Below, piece after piece: positions 21,563 through 31,333 of a stretch of DNA of 64,000 bases; positions within the stretch are counted from its first letter, which is position 1; every line of letters starts with the position of its first letter. The DNA is from Paracoccus solventivorans (lineage in GTDB: Bacteria; Pseudomonadota; Alphaproteobacteria; Rhodobacterales; Rhodobacteraceae): the NCBI RefSeq assembly GCF_900142875.1, contig NZ_FRCK01000002.1:310001-374000 (forward strand), in the 5' to 3' direction. The translations under genes were made by a program, and so were the position numbers. The notes beneath the pieces were generated by a model. That model had not been told where the DNA came from. It ran no database searches and worked only from the letters and a program-made list of their open reading frames with translations.

Positions 21563-22132
21563 ATGACGGACAGACAGGCAGATTCGCCGCACGATCGCGC
21601 GACGGCGACCACCCCGGGCGCCGGCATCATCGCCGCGGCGCGGCAGGCCAAGGGCCGCGGCCCGGCGCCGGTGCATCTGTGGAACCCGCCCTATTGCGGC
21701 GAGATGGACCTGGAAATCCGCGCCGACGGGCGCTGGATCCACGAGGGCAGCCCCATCGGCCGCCCCGAGATGGTGCGGCTGTTCGCCTCAGTCCTGAAAC
21801 GCGAGGGGGACCGTTTCTTCCTGGTCACCCCGGTGGAAAAACTGGGCATCAAGGTGCAGGACGCGCCGTTCCTGGCCGTGGACGCCGAGATCGCCGCGGA
21901 CGAGATCCGCTTTGTCACCAATATCGGCGACGAGGTGGTGGCCGGGCCCGACAACCCGATCCGGGTCGAAAGTCGCGACGGCGAGCCGCGCCCCTATGTG
22001 CATGTGCGCGGCGGCCTCGATGCGCTGATCGACCGCAAGACCTTCTATCGGCTGGTCGAGGCCGCGTCCGAGGATGAAGCGGGCCGGCTGGTGCTGCGCT
22101 CGCGCGGGGCCAGCTTCGCGCTGGAGGGCTGA
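21563..22132 (+). CDS. DUF1285 protein
   Basis: This 189-residue protein has the DUF1285 core (VHLWNPPYCGEMDLEIRADG...GSPIGRPEMVRLFASVLKREGD...LVTPVEKLGIKVQDAPF). Family members bind small ligands in known structures, but the role is unknown. The ATG at 21563 was chosen; an in-frame ATG at 21533 would add ten residues, and neither has a strong ribosome-binding site. The stop abuts the next start (TGAATG), so it is co-transcribed with the hyi-like gene. Confidence 0.88.
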   Translation: MTDRQADSPHDRATATTPGAGIIAAARQAKGRGPAPVHLWNPPYCGEMDLEIRADGRWIHEGSPIGRPEMVRLFASVLKREGDRFFLVTPVEKLGIKVQDAPFLAVDAEIAADEIRFVTNIGDEVVAGPDNPIRVESRDGEPRPYVHVRGGLDALIDRKTFYRLVEAASEDEAGRLVLRSRGASFALEG

Positions 22133-22891
22133 ATGGCGCGGCTGGCGGCCAACCTGACCTTTCTGTTCACCGAACTGCCGATGACCGAGCGCTTTGCCGC
22201 GGCGCGGCGGGCGGGGTTTTCCGGGGTCGAGGTGCTGTTTCCCTATGACCTCGCCACGCGCGAGCTGACCCGCGCCGCCCGCGCCGAGGGGCTGGAGTTC
22301 GTGGCGCTGAACACCCCGCCCCCGAACTGGGCGGGCGGGCCGCGCGGCTTTGCCGCCATCCCCGGCGGCGAGGATCGCTTTCGCCGCGACTTCGACCGCG
22401 CGCTGCGCTTTGCCGGCGAGCTGGGCGCGCGGCATATCCATGTCATGGCCGGACGCGCGCGGGGGCCAGAGGCGCGGCAGAGCTTCATCCGCAACCTGTC
22501 CTGGGCGGCGGCACGGGCGCCGCAGGCCAGCCTGCTGATCGAGCCCGCCAATACCGCCGACCTGCCCGGCTATTTCCTGGACGACTTCGACCTCGCCGCC
22601 GAGATCCTGGACGAGATCGGGGCGCCGAATATCGGCCTGCAATTCGACGCCTATCACGCGCAGCGCATCACCGGCGACGCGCTCGCCTGCTGGGACCGCC
22701 ACGGCGCCCGCGCCCGCCACGTCCAGATCGCCGGCGTCCCCGGCCGGCACGAGCCTGCGGGCGGCGACATCGACTATCCGGCGTTCTTCCGGCGGCTGGC
22801 GGCCTCGGGCTATGACGGGTTCGTATCGGCCGAATACATCCCCGCCACTACCACCGAGGCCGGGCTGGGCTGGCTCACCGATGTGGGGTGA
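22133..22891 (+). CDS. hyi: Hydroxypyruvate-isomerase-like TIM-barrel protein
   Basis: This 252-residue protein is a xylose-isomerase-like TIM barrel of the Hyi/OtnI family. Likely metal ligands lie in LLIEPANTADLPGY, LQFDAYHAQ, HVQIAGVPGRHEP and the final SAEYIP. Hyi interconverts hydroxypyruvate and tartronate semialdehyde; relatives act on 2-oxo-tetronate sugars. The substrate cannot be fixed from sequence. No other glyoxylate or tetronate genes are adjacent. It follows DUF1285 without a gap. Confidence 0.82.
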   Translation: MARLAANLTFLFTELPMTERFAAARRAGFSGVEVLFPYDLATRELTRAARAEGLEFVALNTPPPNWAGGPRGFAAIPGGEDRFRRDFDRALRFAGELGARHIHVMAGRARGPEARQSFIRNLSWAAARAPQASLLIEPANTADLPGYFLDDFDLAAEILDEIGAPNIGLQFDAYHAQRITGDALACWDRHGARARHVQIAGVPGRHEPAGGDIDYPAFFRRLAASGYDGFVSAEYIPATTTEAGLGWLTDVG

Positions 22892-22979
22892 CGGGTCCCG
22901 CATCCGGCGCGGCTGCTGGAATTGCTGCCGGGTGCTGCGGTGGGTATCGCCGGGGGCGGTGCCGCAATCCACGGGGGTG

Positions 22980-22999
22980 GGCCGCCCCTGCGGGCGGCC
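22980..22999. terminator. Hairpin between convergent hyi-like gene and guaB
   Basis: GGCCGCCC-CTGC-GGGCGGCC forms a perfect 8-bp stem with a 4-base loop, 12 bases from the guaB stop. No T-run is present, so terminator function is only suggested by position. Confidence 0.45.
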
Positions 23000-23011
23000 G
23001 CACCGCGCGGC

Positions 23012-24502
<1,491 letters not shown>

Positions 24503-24561
24503 TCACGGGCGGGCCGGAAAGTCCAGCCGCCCATAAGAATGTATGTCAGGCGACTGCGGGT

Positions 24562-25560
24562 TCAGGCGATGGCAGCGTTGGTCTTGACCGGCAGCCGCCC
24601 CTGCGCCCAGGCTTTCAGCACCAGCGCGAGGATCGGGACGGCGACCAGCGTCGCGACCACCAGCACCACCCCGGCGATCAGCCGGTGCAGTTCGGACGGC
24701 TGGACCTGCCACAGCGTCACCCACAGCCCCGCGGTCGCCGCCACCGGGAAGGTCAGCGCCCCCCACAGCGCGGAAAACCCGTCCGCCAGCAGCCAGCGCG
24801 CCGCGGCGAGCCCCAGGACCAGCAGCGCCAGCGCCAGCCAGGCCAGCACCGTCCCCGCGGCGGTCCAGCCCAGCCCCAGCGCCACCGTGCCGAACAGCGC
24901 AATCGGGGCAAGGTGGATGGCCAGCAGCGGCCGCAGCGGCGGCGGCACCCGTAGGCTCAGCGCCTGCCGGGCGCTGACCGCATAGATCGCCAGCGCCACC
25001 AGCAGCGTCGGCCAGAACAGCCACCACGCCAGCCCCGGCCAGCCCAGAGCCACCGCCACCCGCGCCGCGACGATGGGGCCGGTGAAGCTCAGATGCCACG
25101 CCGGGGCGACGCGGCGCTGTTCGGGGGGCAGGCCGCGCAGCACCGCGACCAGCACCACCAGCAGCACCCCGTGCAGGATGAGCCCCGCGCCCAGCACCGC
25201 CTTGCCGGCGCCCACCATGCCCAGCGCCGCCAGCAGTGCCGCCACCAGATAGACCGCCAGCACCCCCGCCGCGACCCCGGCGCGGCCGGGCAGGATCGCC
25301 AGCTCCTCGGCCAGCACGGCCGGGCGGCGGGCCAGCTTGACCGCATAGGCCAGCATCGCGAACCCCGCGATCGCCACCGCCATCCCCGCCAGCAGCTGCG
25401 CCAGCGCCCGCGGCAGCGCAAAGGCCGCCACGCCCCCCAGCCAGGCCAGCGCCAGCCCCAGCGCCCCCAGCACCGGCGGGAACACGGCCGGAGGCACCCG
25501 GCGCCACAGGCCGGGCGGAACGGTGCGGGGCATGGCGAAATGCAGGCGGTCCCTGGTCAT
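24562..25560 (-). CDS. TehA/SLAC1-family membrane protein
   Basis: This 332-residue protein has about ten hydrophobic helices and the conserved opening PRTVPPGLWRRVPPAVFPPVLGALG of the tellurite-resistance/dicarboxylate transporter (TDT) family, which includes TehA and plant SLAC1 anion channels. Anion or weak-acid efflux is the usual role; tellurite resistance is only a historical name. No partner gene is adjacent. The start at 25560 has only a weak ribosome-binding site. Confidence 0.82.
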   Translation of the reverse strand: MTRDRLHFAMPRTVPPGLWRRVPPAVFPPVLGALGLALAWLGGVAAFALPRALAQLLAGMAVAIAGFAMLAYAVKLARRPAVLAEELAILPGRAGVAAGVLAVYLVAALLAALGMVGAGKAVLGAGLILHGVLLVVLVAVLRGLPPEQRRVAPAWHLSFTGPIVAARVAVALGWPGLAWWLFWPTLLVALAIYAVSARQALSLRVPPPLRPLLAIHLAPIALFGTVALGLGWTAAGTVLAWLALALLVLGLAAARWLLADGFSALWGALTFPVAATAGLWVTLWQVQPSELHRLIAGVVLVVATLVAVPILALVLKAWAQGRLPVKTNAAIA

Positions 25561-25783
25561 GGGCGCATGATCGCAGCCCCGCGCGCGCTTGCCAAGCGCG
25601 GCAAATCGCGCAGGCACAGCGGCCGCGACAGCGGCCCGGACGTTGCACTGCCGCCACGCAAAGCCCCACCCGGGCCGCGGAACGCCGCGTCACATGCACA
25701 ATGGATTGACCAGCGCCTTTACAGGCCGAAAATGACAGGAAACCGCCAATGACGGTTTTGCGAGACAGGGGGAGGTTAATTCG
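25561..25783. promoter_or_regulatory. Intergenic region with possible FadL-like gene promoter
   Basis: This 223-base gap separates the divergent TehA-like and FadL-like genes. TTGACC at 25706-25711 could be a -35 box for the porin gene, but the -10 region 17 bases on is poor. A 6-bp inverted repeat (AAACCG / CGGTTT) follows near 25740-25760. Nothing else is recognised. Confidence 0.25.
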
Positions 25784-26923
25784 ATGAAACATCTGTTGAC
25801 GGGCACCGCGGCGCTGATGCTGACCGCCGCACCGGTTTTTGCCGGCGCCATCGAGCGCGCGCCGCAGTCGCTGGGCATCCTGTTCGAGGAAGGGAATTAC
25901 GTCGAGTTTGGCGTCGGCCGGGTGAGCCCGGAGCTGTCGGGGAACGACGTTGGCTCCGGCACGCCGACCGGGGACATCGCCAAGAATTACAACTTCTTCG
26001 GCTTGGGCTACAAGCACCAGTTCAACGAGAACCTCTCGGGCGCGATCATTGTCGAACAGCCGTTCGGGGCGGATATGTATTATCCCACCACCGGCTCGGC
26101 GATGCTGGGCGGGACGGCGGTGACCATCGACTCGACCACCTACACGGCGCTGCTGCGCTACAAGTTCGATAACAACATCGGCATCCACGGCGGGATCCGC
26201 GGCTCGCACGCCAGCGGCGAGGTCGATCTGCGGGGTGACGGATACGCCCTGCTGGACGGCTATAGCGCCGTCCTAGACGGCACCTGGGGTTGGGGTTATG
26301 TGCTGGGCGCAAGCTGGGAAAAGCCCGAAATCGCCGCACGCGTCTCGCTGACCTACAACTCGCCGGTTACGCATGATTTCGACACCACGGAGACGCTTTC
26401 CGGGGGGCCTCTGAGAGCCGGCCAGACAACGACCTCGGTGGACACTCCCCGCTCGTGGACGCTGGAAGGACAGACCGGGGTGGCCGCCGATACGCTGGTG
26501 TTCGGCTCGATCCGCTGGGTGAAGTGGTCCGAGTTCAAGGTTGCACCCGAAGCATTTTCCTGCGCGCCGATGAACCCGACGCCGCCGACGCCCTGTTTCG
26601 GTCAGACCGACGGCCTCGTGACGCTCGAGAACACCACCACCTACACGCTGGGTGTTGCCCGCAAGTTTACCGAGAACTGGTCCGGGGCCCTCTCGCTCGG
26701 CTACGAGAAATCCGGCAACCGGCTGGTGTCGCCGCTCTCGCCCACCACCGGCCGCAAAAGCGTCGGCCTCGCCGCGATCTACACCCAGGACAACTGGAAG
26801 GTCACCACCGGCATCACCTACATCAAGCTGGGCGATGCCACTGCCGACGCGGCGGAGCCGTCGGCCGAGTTCCGCGACAACGACGCCTGGGGCATCGGCG
26901 TCAAGGTCGGCTACAGCTTCTGA
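25784..26923 (+). CDS. FadL/OmpP1/TodX-family outer-membrane transporter
   Basis: This 379-residue protein has a signal peptide (MKHLLTGTAALMLTAAPVFA) and a beta-barrel pattern of alternating residues ending in aromatic F (GIGVKVGYSF), the outer-membrane assembly signal. The WVKWSEF and ENTTTYTLGVARKFTENW segments are typical of FadL barrels. Relatives take up long-chain fatty acids or other hydrophobic compounds. The N-terminal hatch is shorter than in E. coli FadL. A strong AGGGGGAGG ribosome-binding site precedes the ATG, and a rho-independent terminator follows the stop. Confidence 0.87.
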   Translation: MKHLLTGTAALMLTAAPVFAGAIERAPQSLGILFEEGNYVEFGVGRVSPELSGNDVGSGTPTGDIAKNYNFFGLGYKHQFNENLSGAIIVEQPFGADMYYPTTGSAMLGGTAVTIDSTTYTALLRYKFDNNIGIHGGIRGSHASGEVDLRGDGYALLDGYSAVLDGTWGWGYVLGASWEKPEIAARVSLTYNSPVTHDFDTTETLSGGPLRAGQTTTSVDTPRSWTLEGQTGVAADTLVFGSIRWVKWSEFKVAPEAFSCAPMNPTPPTPCFGQTDGLVTLENTTTYTLGVARKFTENWSGALSLGYEKSGNRLVSPLSPTTGRKSVGLAAIYTQDNWKVTTGITYIKLGDATADAAEPSAEFRDNDAWGIGVKVGYSF

Positions 26924-26945
26924 CCCCCTCCACGGGGTGTCACAG

Positions 26946-26971
26946 GGGGCGGCCCGTCGGCCGCCCCTTTT
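26946..26971 (+). terminator. Rho-independent terminator of the FadL-like gene
   Basis: GGGGCGGCC-CGTC-GGCCGCCCC forms a perfect 9-bp stem followed directly by TTTTCCTTT, 22 bases after the stop codon at 26923. Confidence 0.9.
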
Positions 26972-27026
26972 CCTTTGCCGCGTCGCGGCCTACCTATCGC
27001 GGCGGCAAGGCAGACGGGCGGGACCG

Positions 27027-27890
27027 ATGATCTACGACAGCGCAGAATCGTGGCTGGAGGCGCCCGAAAAGCGGGTGATGCTGTTCGGCATGTCCGGGCT
27101 GGGGAAAACCCATGTCGCCTCGATGCTGCGCCGCGCCGGCGGCTGGTTCCACTACAGCGTCGACTACCGCATCGGCACCCGCTACATGGGCGAGCTGATC
27201 GCCGACGAGTTCAAGCTGCACGCCATGCAGGTGCCGCTGCTGCGCGAGCTGCTGCTGACCGATTCCGTGCGCATCCGCTCGAACATCACCTTCGACAACC
27301 TGGCGCCGCTGTCGATGTATCTGGGCAAGCCCGGCGATCCGGCGCGGGGCGGGCTGGCGTTTCCCGACTACATGACCCGGCAGAACCAGCACCGCGCCGC
27401 GGAAATCGCGGCGATGCTGGATTGCGGGCATTTCATCGACCGCGCCCGCGCGATCTACGGCTATCGCGATTTCGTCTGCGACACCTCGGGCTCGGTGTGC
27501 GAGGTGGTGGACCCCGACGATCCCCACGATCCGGTGCTGGCGGCGACCGCCCGGCTGATGCTGCCGGTCTGGATCCGCGGGACCGAGGCGCATACCGCGG
27601 AACTGGTGCGCCGCTTTGACCGCGCGCCCAAGCCGATGTATTACCAGCCGGATTTCCTGTCCCGCGCGTGGAGCGATTACGCCGATACCCACCCCGGCCC
27701 GGTCTGCCCCGACGCCTTCATCCGCTGGACCTATGCCCGCGCGCTGGCCCACAGGCAGCCCCGATACGAGGCCATGGCCCGGCGCGGCGTGACCGTCGAG
27801 GCCGACGAGATCGCCCGCGTCGCCTCGCCCCAGGATTTCGCCGCGCTGATCGCCCGCGCGATCACCCGCAAACACCGAAAGGACGCCTGA
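27027..27890 (+). CDS. P-loop ATPase of unknown role, coupled to metA
   Basis: This 287-residue protein has a clear Walker A motif GMSGLGKT (residues 21-28) at the end of the first strand, so it binds a nucleotide. The rest ([50 protein letters not shown]) resembles shikimate-kinase/guanylate-kinase-sized NTPases but matches no family I can name. It ends with TGATG, so metA starts inside its stop codon and is translationally coupled. The pairing suggests the two are made together, but no functional link is established. Confidence 0.75.
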   Translation: MIYDSAESWLEAPEKRVMLFGMSGLGKTHVASMLRRAGGWFHYSVDYRIGTRYMGELIADEFKLHAMQVPLLRELLLTDSVRIRSNITFDNLAPLSMYLGKPGDPARGGLAFPDYMTRQNQHRAAEIAAMLDCGHFIDRARAIYGYRDFVCDTSGSVCEVVDPDDPHDPVLAATARLMLPVWIRGTEAHTAELVRRFDRAPKPMYYQPDFLSRAWSDYADTHPGPVCPDAFIRWTYARALAHRQPRYEAMARRGVTVEADEIARVASPQDFAALIARAITRKHRKDA

Positions 27891-28816
27891 TGCCGATTAC
27901 GCTGCCCTCGAACCTGCCGGCGTTTGAAATCCTCAAGCGCGAAGGGGTGATGGTGATGGCGCCCGACCGCGCCGCGCGCCAGGACATCCGCCCGCTGCGG
28001 ATCGCGCTGCTGAACCTGATGCCCAAGAAGATCCAGACGGAAAACCAGTTCGCCCGGCTGATCGGGGCGACGCCGCTGCAGATCGACCTGTCGCTGATCC
28101 GCATGTCGGACCACGAATCGCGCAATACCGCCGCCGACCACCTGGAATCCTTCTACCGGCCGTTCAACGAGGTCGAGGCCTCGGGCGAGCGTTTCGACGG
28201 GCTGATCGTCACCGGCGCCCCGGTCGAGCATCTGGATTTCGACCAGGTGACCTATTGGGACGAGCTGCGTCGAGTGTTCGACTGGACCCGGACCCATGTG
28301 CATTCGAGCTTCGGGGTCTGCTGGGGCGGCATGGCGATGGCCTGGCATTTCCACGGCCTGCCCAAGCACATGCTGGCGGAAAAGGCCTTCGGCTGCTTCC
28401 GGCATCGCAACCTTGCGCCCTCGTCGCCCTATCTGCGCGGGTTCTCGGACGACGTGCTGATCCCGGTCAGCCGCTGGACCGAGGTGCGCCAGTCCGACAT
28501 CGACGCGCGCGGCGAATTGCAGACGCTGCTGGCCTCGGAACAGGTCGGCCCCTGCCTGATCGAGGATGCGGCGGCGCGGCGGCTCTATATCTTCAACCAC
28601 CTGGAATATGATTCCACCACGCTGAAGGACGAATACGACCGCGACGTGGCGGCCGGAAAGCCGATCGAGGTGCCCGCGAACTACTATCCCGACAACGACC
28701 CCTCGCGCACGCCGACGAACCGCTGGCGCAGCCACGCGCATCTGCTTTACGGCAACTGGATCAACGAGATCTACCAGACCACGCCCTTCGACCTGGCCGA
28801 GATCGGGCGCGAATGA
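27890..28816 (+). CDS. metA: Homoserine O-acyltransferase (MetA family, predicted acetyl-CoA-specific)
   Basis: This 308-residue enzyme acylates homoserine, the first step of methionine synthesis. The catalytic cysteine is C144 in [10 protein letters not shown], and the His-x-Glu pair lies in [10 protein letters not shown]. The segment [11 protein letters not shown] carries Glu (E113) where E. coli MetA has Gly111. In this family Glu at that place selects acetyl-CoA over succinyl-CoA, so the product is probably O-acetylhomoserine. It overlaps the upstream ATPase gene by one base. No SAM-II riboswitch was seen upstream of the pair. Confidence 0.93.
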   Translation: MPITLPSNLPAFEILKREGVMVMAPDRAARQDIRPLRIALLNLMPKKIQTENQFARLIGATPLQIDLSLIRMSDHESRNTAADHLESFYRPFNEVEASGERFDGLIVTGAPVEHLDFDQVTYWDELRRVFDWTRTHVHSSFGVCWGGMAMAWHFHGLPKHMLAEKAFGCFRHRNLAPSSPYLRGFSDDVLIPVSRWTEVRQSDIDARGELQTLLASEQVGPCLIEDAAARRLYIFNHLEYDSTTLKDEYDRDVAAGKPIEVPANYYPDNDPSRTPTNRWRSHAHLLYGNWINEIYQTTPFDLAEIGRE

Positions 28817-28847
28817 TCGGGCGGGCGGGGCCGTGGTCTCGCCCCCT

Positions 28848-29480
28848 TCAATAGGTCGAGACGCTGATCCCCAGAAACGTTTCATCCTCAACGAACTTGT
28901 GGCCCAGCCGCAGCGTCAGCCGCTGGCTCAGCCGGCGGGTCAGCATCAGCGTGGGGGTCAACTCTCCGCCCTGCTCGTGCCACAGCGAGACCTGCCCGCC
29001 CCAGCCCGAGGGCAGATGCGTTGCCCCCGCCACCGCCAGCGTGGCCCGGTCGATGCTGGTGAAATCCACCATCAGGAACAGCCCCCAGTCGCCGTATTGC
29101 GCCCAGCGGTCCGCCGACAGCCGCCAGCCCGCGCGCAGCGCGCCGCAGCGGTCGCGGTCCTCCAGGCAGGTGGCCCAGCGGTAATCCGCGACCTGCCACC
29201 AGCCGATCTCCTCGGCCTTGAGCGCGGGGCCGGCGCGCAGGTTCCACGGCGCCTGCCCGCCACCCAGCGGCCATGTATACAGCACCGAGGCGCGCGCCCA
29301 GCGGTCCTTGGCATCCTCGCCCAGCGACATCCCCCAGAGCAGCCGGCCCTTTTCAACCTGCACCACCAGCTGGCCGCCCTCGCGGTGCAGGTCGAGCTGG
29401 GTCCAGCTGCCATCCGCCGCCAGCACCGGGGCAGCGGCGCAGAGCGCGATCAGCAGGGACAGCAGGCGAAACAGGCGCAT
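28848..29480 (-). CDS. Exported protein of unknown function, probably small beta-barrel
   Basis: This 210-residue protein has a signal peptide (MRLFRLLSLLIALCAAAPVLA). Alternating hydrophobic strands rich in W and G follow, with paired cysteines in ATCLEDRDRCGAL, ending near LTLRLGHKFVEDETFLGISVSTY. That pattern suggests an outer-membrane or periplasmic beta-barrel. I do not recognise a family. It is divergent from the TPM-domain gene, and a CtrA-like site lies between them. Confidence 0.75.
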   Translation of the reverse strand: MRLFRLLSLLIALCAAAPVLAADGSWTQLDLHREGGQLVVQVEKGRLLWGMSLGEDAKDRWARASVLYTWPLGGGQAPWNLRAGPALKAEEIGWWQVADYRWATCLEDRDRCGALRAGWRLSADRWAQYGDWGLFLMVDFTSIDRATLAVAGATHLPSGWGGQVSLWHEQGGELTPTLMLTRRLSQRLTLRLGHKFVEDETFLGISVSTY

Positions 29481-29514
29481 GGGGGACCTCTCGCCCCTCC
29501 CTAGCGCAGCAAGG

Positions 29515-29530
29515 TTGACAGAGGGTTAAC
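29515..29530. promoter_or_regulatory. CtrA-like site TTGA-N7-TTAAC
   Basis: TTGA at 29515-29518 and TTAAC at 29526-29530 are seven bases apart, the same arrangement as the site at 10977-10992. It lies 35 bases upstream of one exported-protein gene (minus) and 47 bases upstream of the TPM-domain gene (plus). Confidence 0.4.
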
Positions 29531-29576
29531 GGGCGCCAACCCTGAGGCGGATTCTTCAACCGCCCGCGGACCCACC

Positions 29577-30479
29577 ATGCGCCTGTGCCGAATCCTCGCA
29601 CCGTTCCTGCTGCTGGTCTGGGCCGCAACCGGGGCCGGGGCGCAGGCGCTGCCCGACTGGCAGGCGACCACGGTCAACGACCTCGCCGCGGTGCTGGCCC
29701 CGCAGGACGCGCAGGCGGTCGACCAGGCGCTGGCGCAGCTGCGCCGGGACAGCGGCGTCGAGGGCACGCTGGTCACCCTGCCCGACCGCGCCCGCTACGG
29801 CGGCGAGGCGCTGGAGCCCTTTGCCACGCGGCTGTTCAACCACTGGGGCATCGGCGACGCCCAGCGCAACGACGGTTTCATGCTGCTGTTCCTGCGCGAC
29901 GACCGCGAGGCGCGGATCGAGCTCGGGCGCGGCTATCCGGTCGAATCCGACATCGTCGCGCAGGACATCATGTCGCGAGTGATGCTGCCGGCGTTGCGGC
30001 GCGGCGAGGTCTCGGCCGCGCTGCGCGACGGCACGCTGGCGGTGATCGACCATATCGCCCGCCCCCATGCCGCCGGGCAGCCGCCGGTGCCGCCGCCGCG
30101 CGACCGCAGCGGCTGGGGCGGGCTGGCGGCGTTCCTGGCCGCAGCGGCGGCAATGGTCGGGCTGCAGCTGCGCGCGCGGGCCCGCCGCAACCGCTGCCCG
30201 CAATGCGGCGCCGGGCTTTCCACCACCGACACCCCCCTGCGCGAGGACCGCCCCGACGGCGGCTGGCGCACGGCCGAGGCCTCGCGGCGCCAGCACTGCC
30301 CCGCTTGCGGCTGGAGCCGCGACCGGACCATCCCGCTGCCGGTCATCACCCATTACGACCGCGACGGGCGGCGGGAACGGGTCGAGCCAGCCCCGGGCCG
30401 CAGCGGAGTCGGCGGCGGCGGTGGCGGCGGGTTCGGGGGCGGATCCTCGGGCGGCGGCGGCGCCTCAGGGCGCTGGTAG
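29577..30479 (+). CDS. TPM-domain protein with zinc ribbon and glycine-rich tail
   Basis: This 300-residue protein has a signal peptide (cleaved near residue 22) and a periplasmic TPM domain (about 30-155, with NHWGIGDAQRNDGFMLLFLRDDREARIELGRGY). A membrane helix (about 178-198) and a cytoplasmic four-cysteine zinc ribbon (CPQCG ... CPACG) follow. The tail is almost entirely glycine and serine and ends GASGRW. TPM proteins (YgcG, Psb32-like) are linked to membrane-protein repair or phosphate-ester chemistry, but the bacterial role is unclear. The zinc ribbon on the opposite side of the membrane is unusual. It is monocistronic. Confidence 0.85.
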   Translation: MRLCRILAPFLLLVWAATGAGAQALPDWQATTVNDLAAVLAPQDAQAVDQALAQLRRDSGVEGTLVTLPDRARYGGEALEPFATRLFNHWGIGDAQRNDGFMLLFLRDDREARIELGRGYPVESDIVAQDIMSRVMLPALRRGEVSAALRDGTLAVIDHIARPHAAGQPPVPPPRDRSGWGGLAAFLAAAAAMVGLQLRARARRNRCPQCGAGLSTTDTPLREDRPDGGWRTAEASRRQHCPACGWSRDRTIPLPVITHYDRDGRRERVEPAPGRSGVGGGGGGGFGGGSSGGGGASGRW

Positions 30480-30555
30480 CGGGCGCGGAACGCTTGCCAG
30501 CGCCGCCGCCGCGCCCTAGCACCGGCACCGAAACCAAGTTGAGGAGAGGGACACC

Positions 30556-31299
30556 ATGGATCTGTCGAATGCCCGCGCCATCGTCACCGGCGGCGCCTCG
30601 GGGCTGGGGGCCGCCACTGCCGAGCTTTTCCGCCAGCGCGGCGCCCAAGTCACGGTGCTGGACCGTGACGAGGCCGGCCAGGCCGCGGCCAACGCCATCG
30701 GCGCGCACTTCGCCCGCACCGACGTGACCGACGAGGCTTCGGTCGCCGCCGCCATCGCGCTGGCGGTGGAACGCATGGGCGGCATCGACATCTGCGTGAA
30801 CTGCGCGGGCGTGGCCACCGCCGGCAAGACCCTGGGCCGCGAGGGGCCGTTGGCGCTGGACAGCTTCCGCCGCGTGATCGAGATCAACCTGATCGGCAGC
30901 TTCAACGTGCTGCGGCTGGCCGCCGCCGAAATGGCGAAGAACGGGCGCGAGGAAAACGGGGTGATCGTCAACACCGCCTCGGTCGCGGCCTTCGACGGGC
31001 AGGCGGGACAGGCGGCCTATGCGGCCTCGAAAGCCGCCATCGCGGGCATGAACCTGCCGATCGCCCGCGACCTTGCCCGCAACAACATCCGCATCTGCGC
31101 CATCGCGCCGGGCATCTTCGGCACGCCGATGTTGCGCGGCCTGCCGCAAGAGGTGCAGGACAGCCTCGCGGCCGAAGTCACCAACCCAAAGCGGCTGGGC
31201 GATCCGGCGGAATATGCGCGGCTGGCGGCCTTCATCGTGGAAAACGGCTACATGAACGGTGAAACGATCCGCATCGACGGCGCGTTGCGGATGCGCTGA
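30556..31299 (+). CDS. SDR-family 3-hydroxyacyl-CoA dehydrogenase-like enzyme
   Basis: This 247-residue short-chain dehydrogenase has TGGASGLG (11-18) for NAD binding and D36 favouring NAD over NADP. Catalytic S142, Y155 and K159 are present, and the NLIGSFNV strand matches the HSD17B10 branch. Close relatives oxidise 3-hydroxy(2-methyl)butyryl-CoA in fatty-acid and isoleucine breakdown. A GAGGAGAGG ribosome-binding site precedes the ATG. The next gene follows 34 bases later in the same direction, so the two may be co-transcribed. Confidence 0.88.
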   Translation: MDLSNARAIVTGGASGLGAATAELFRQRGAQVTVLDRDEAGQAAANAIGAHFARTDVTDEASVAAAIALAVERMGGIDICVNCAGVATAGKTLGREGPLALDSFRRVIEINLIGSFNVLRLAAAEMAKNGREENGVIVNTASVAAFDGQAGQAAYAASKAAIAGMNLPIARDLARNNIRICAIAPGIFGTPMLRGLPQEVQDSLAAEVTNPKRLGDPAEYARLAAFIVENGYMNGETIRIDGALRMR

Positions 31300-31333
31300 C
31301 CCTGCCCTGCCCCAGCCCGAAAGGTGCCGCAAG

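Noticed and set aside
24503..26209. 568-codon minus-strand frame across the TehA-like gene and the FadL-like gene start.
   Set aside because: It overlaps two well-supported genes in other frames and has no recognisable domain.
26972..27026. Possible SAM-II riboswitch upstream of the ATPase-metA pair.
   Set aside because: Only 55 bases lie between the terminator and the start codon, and the SAM-II conserved core is not present.
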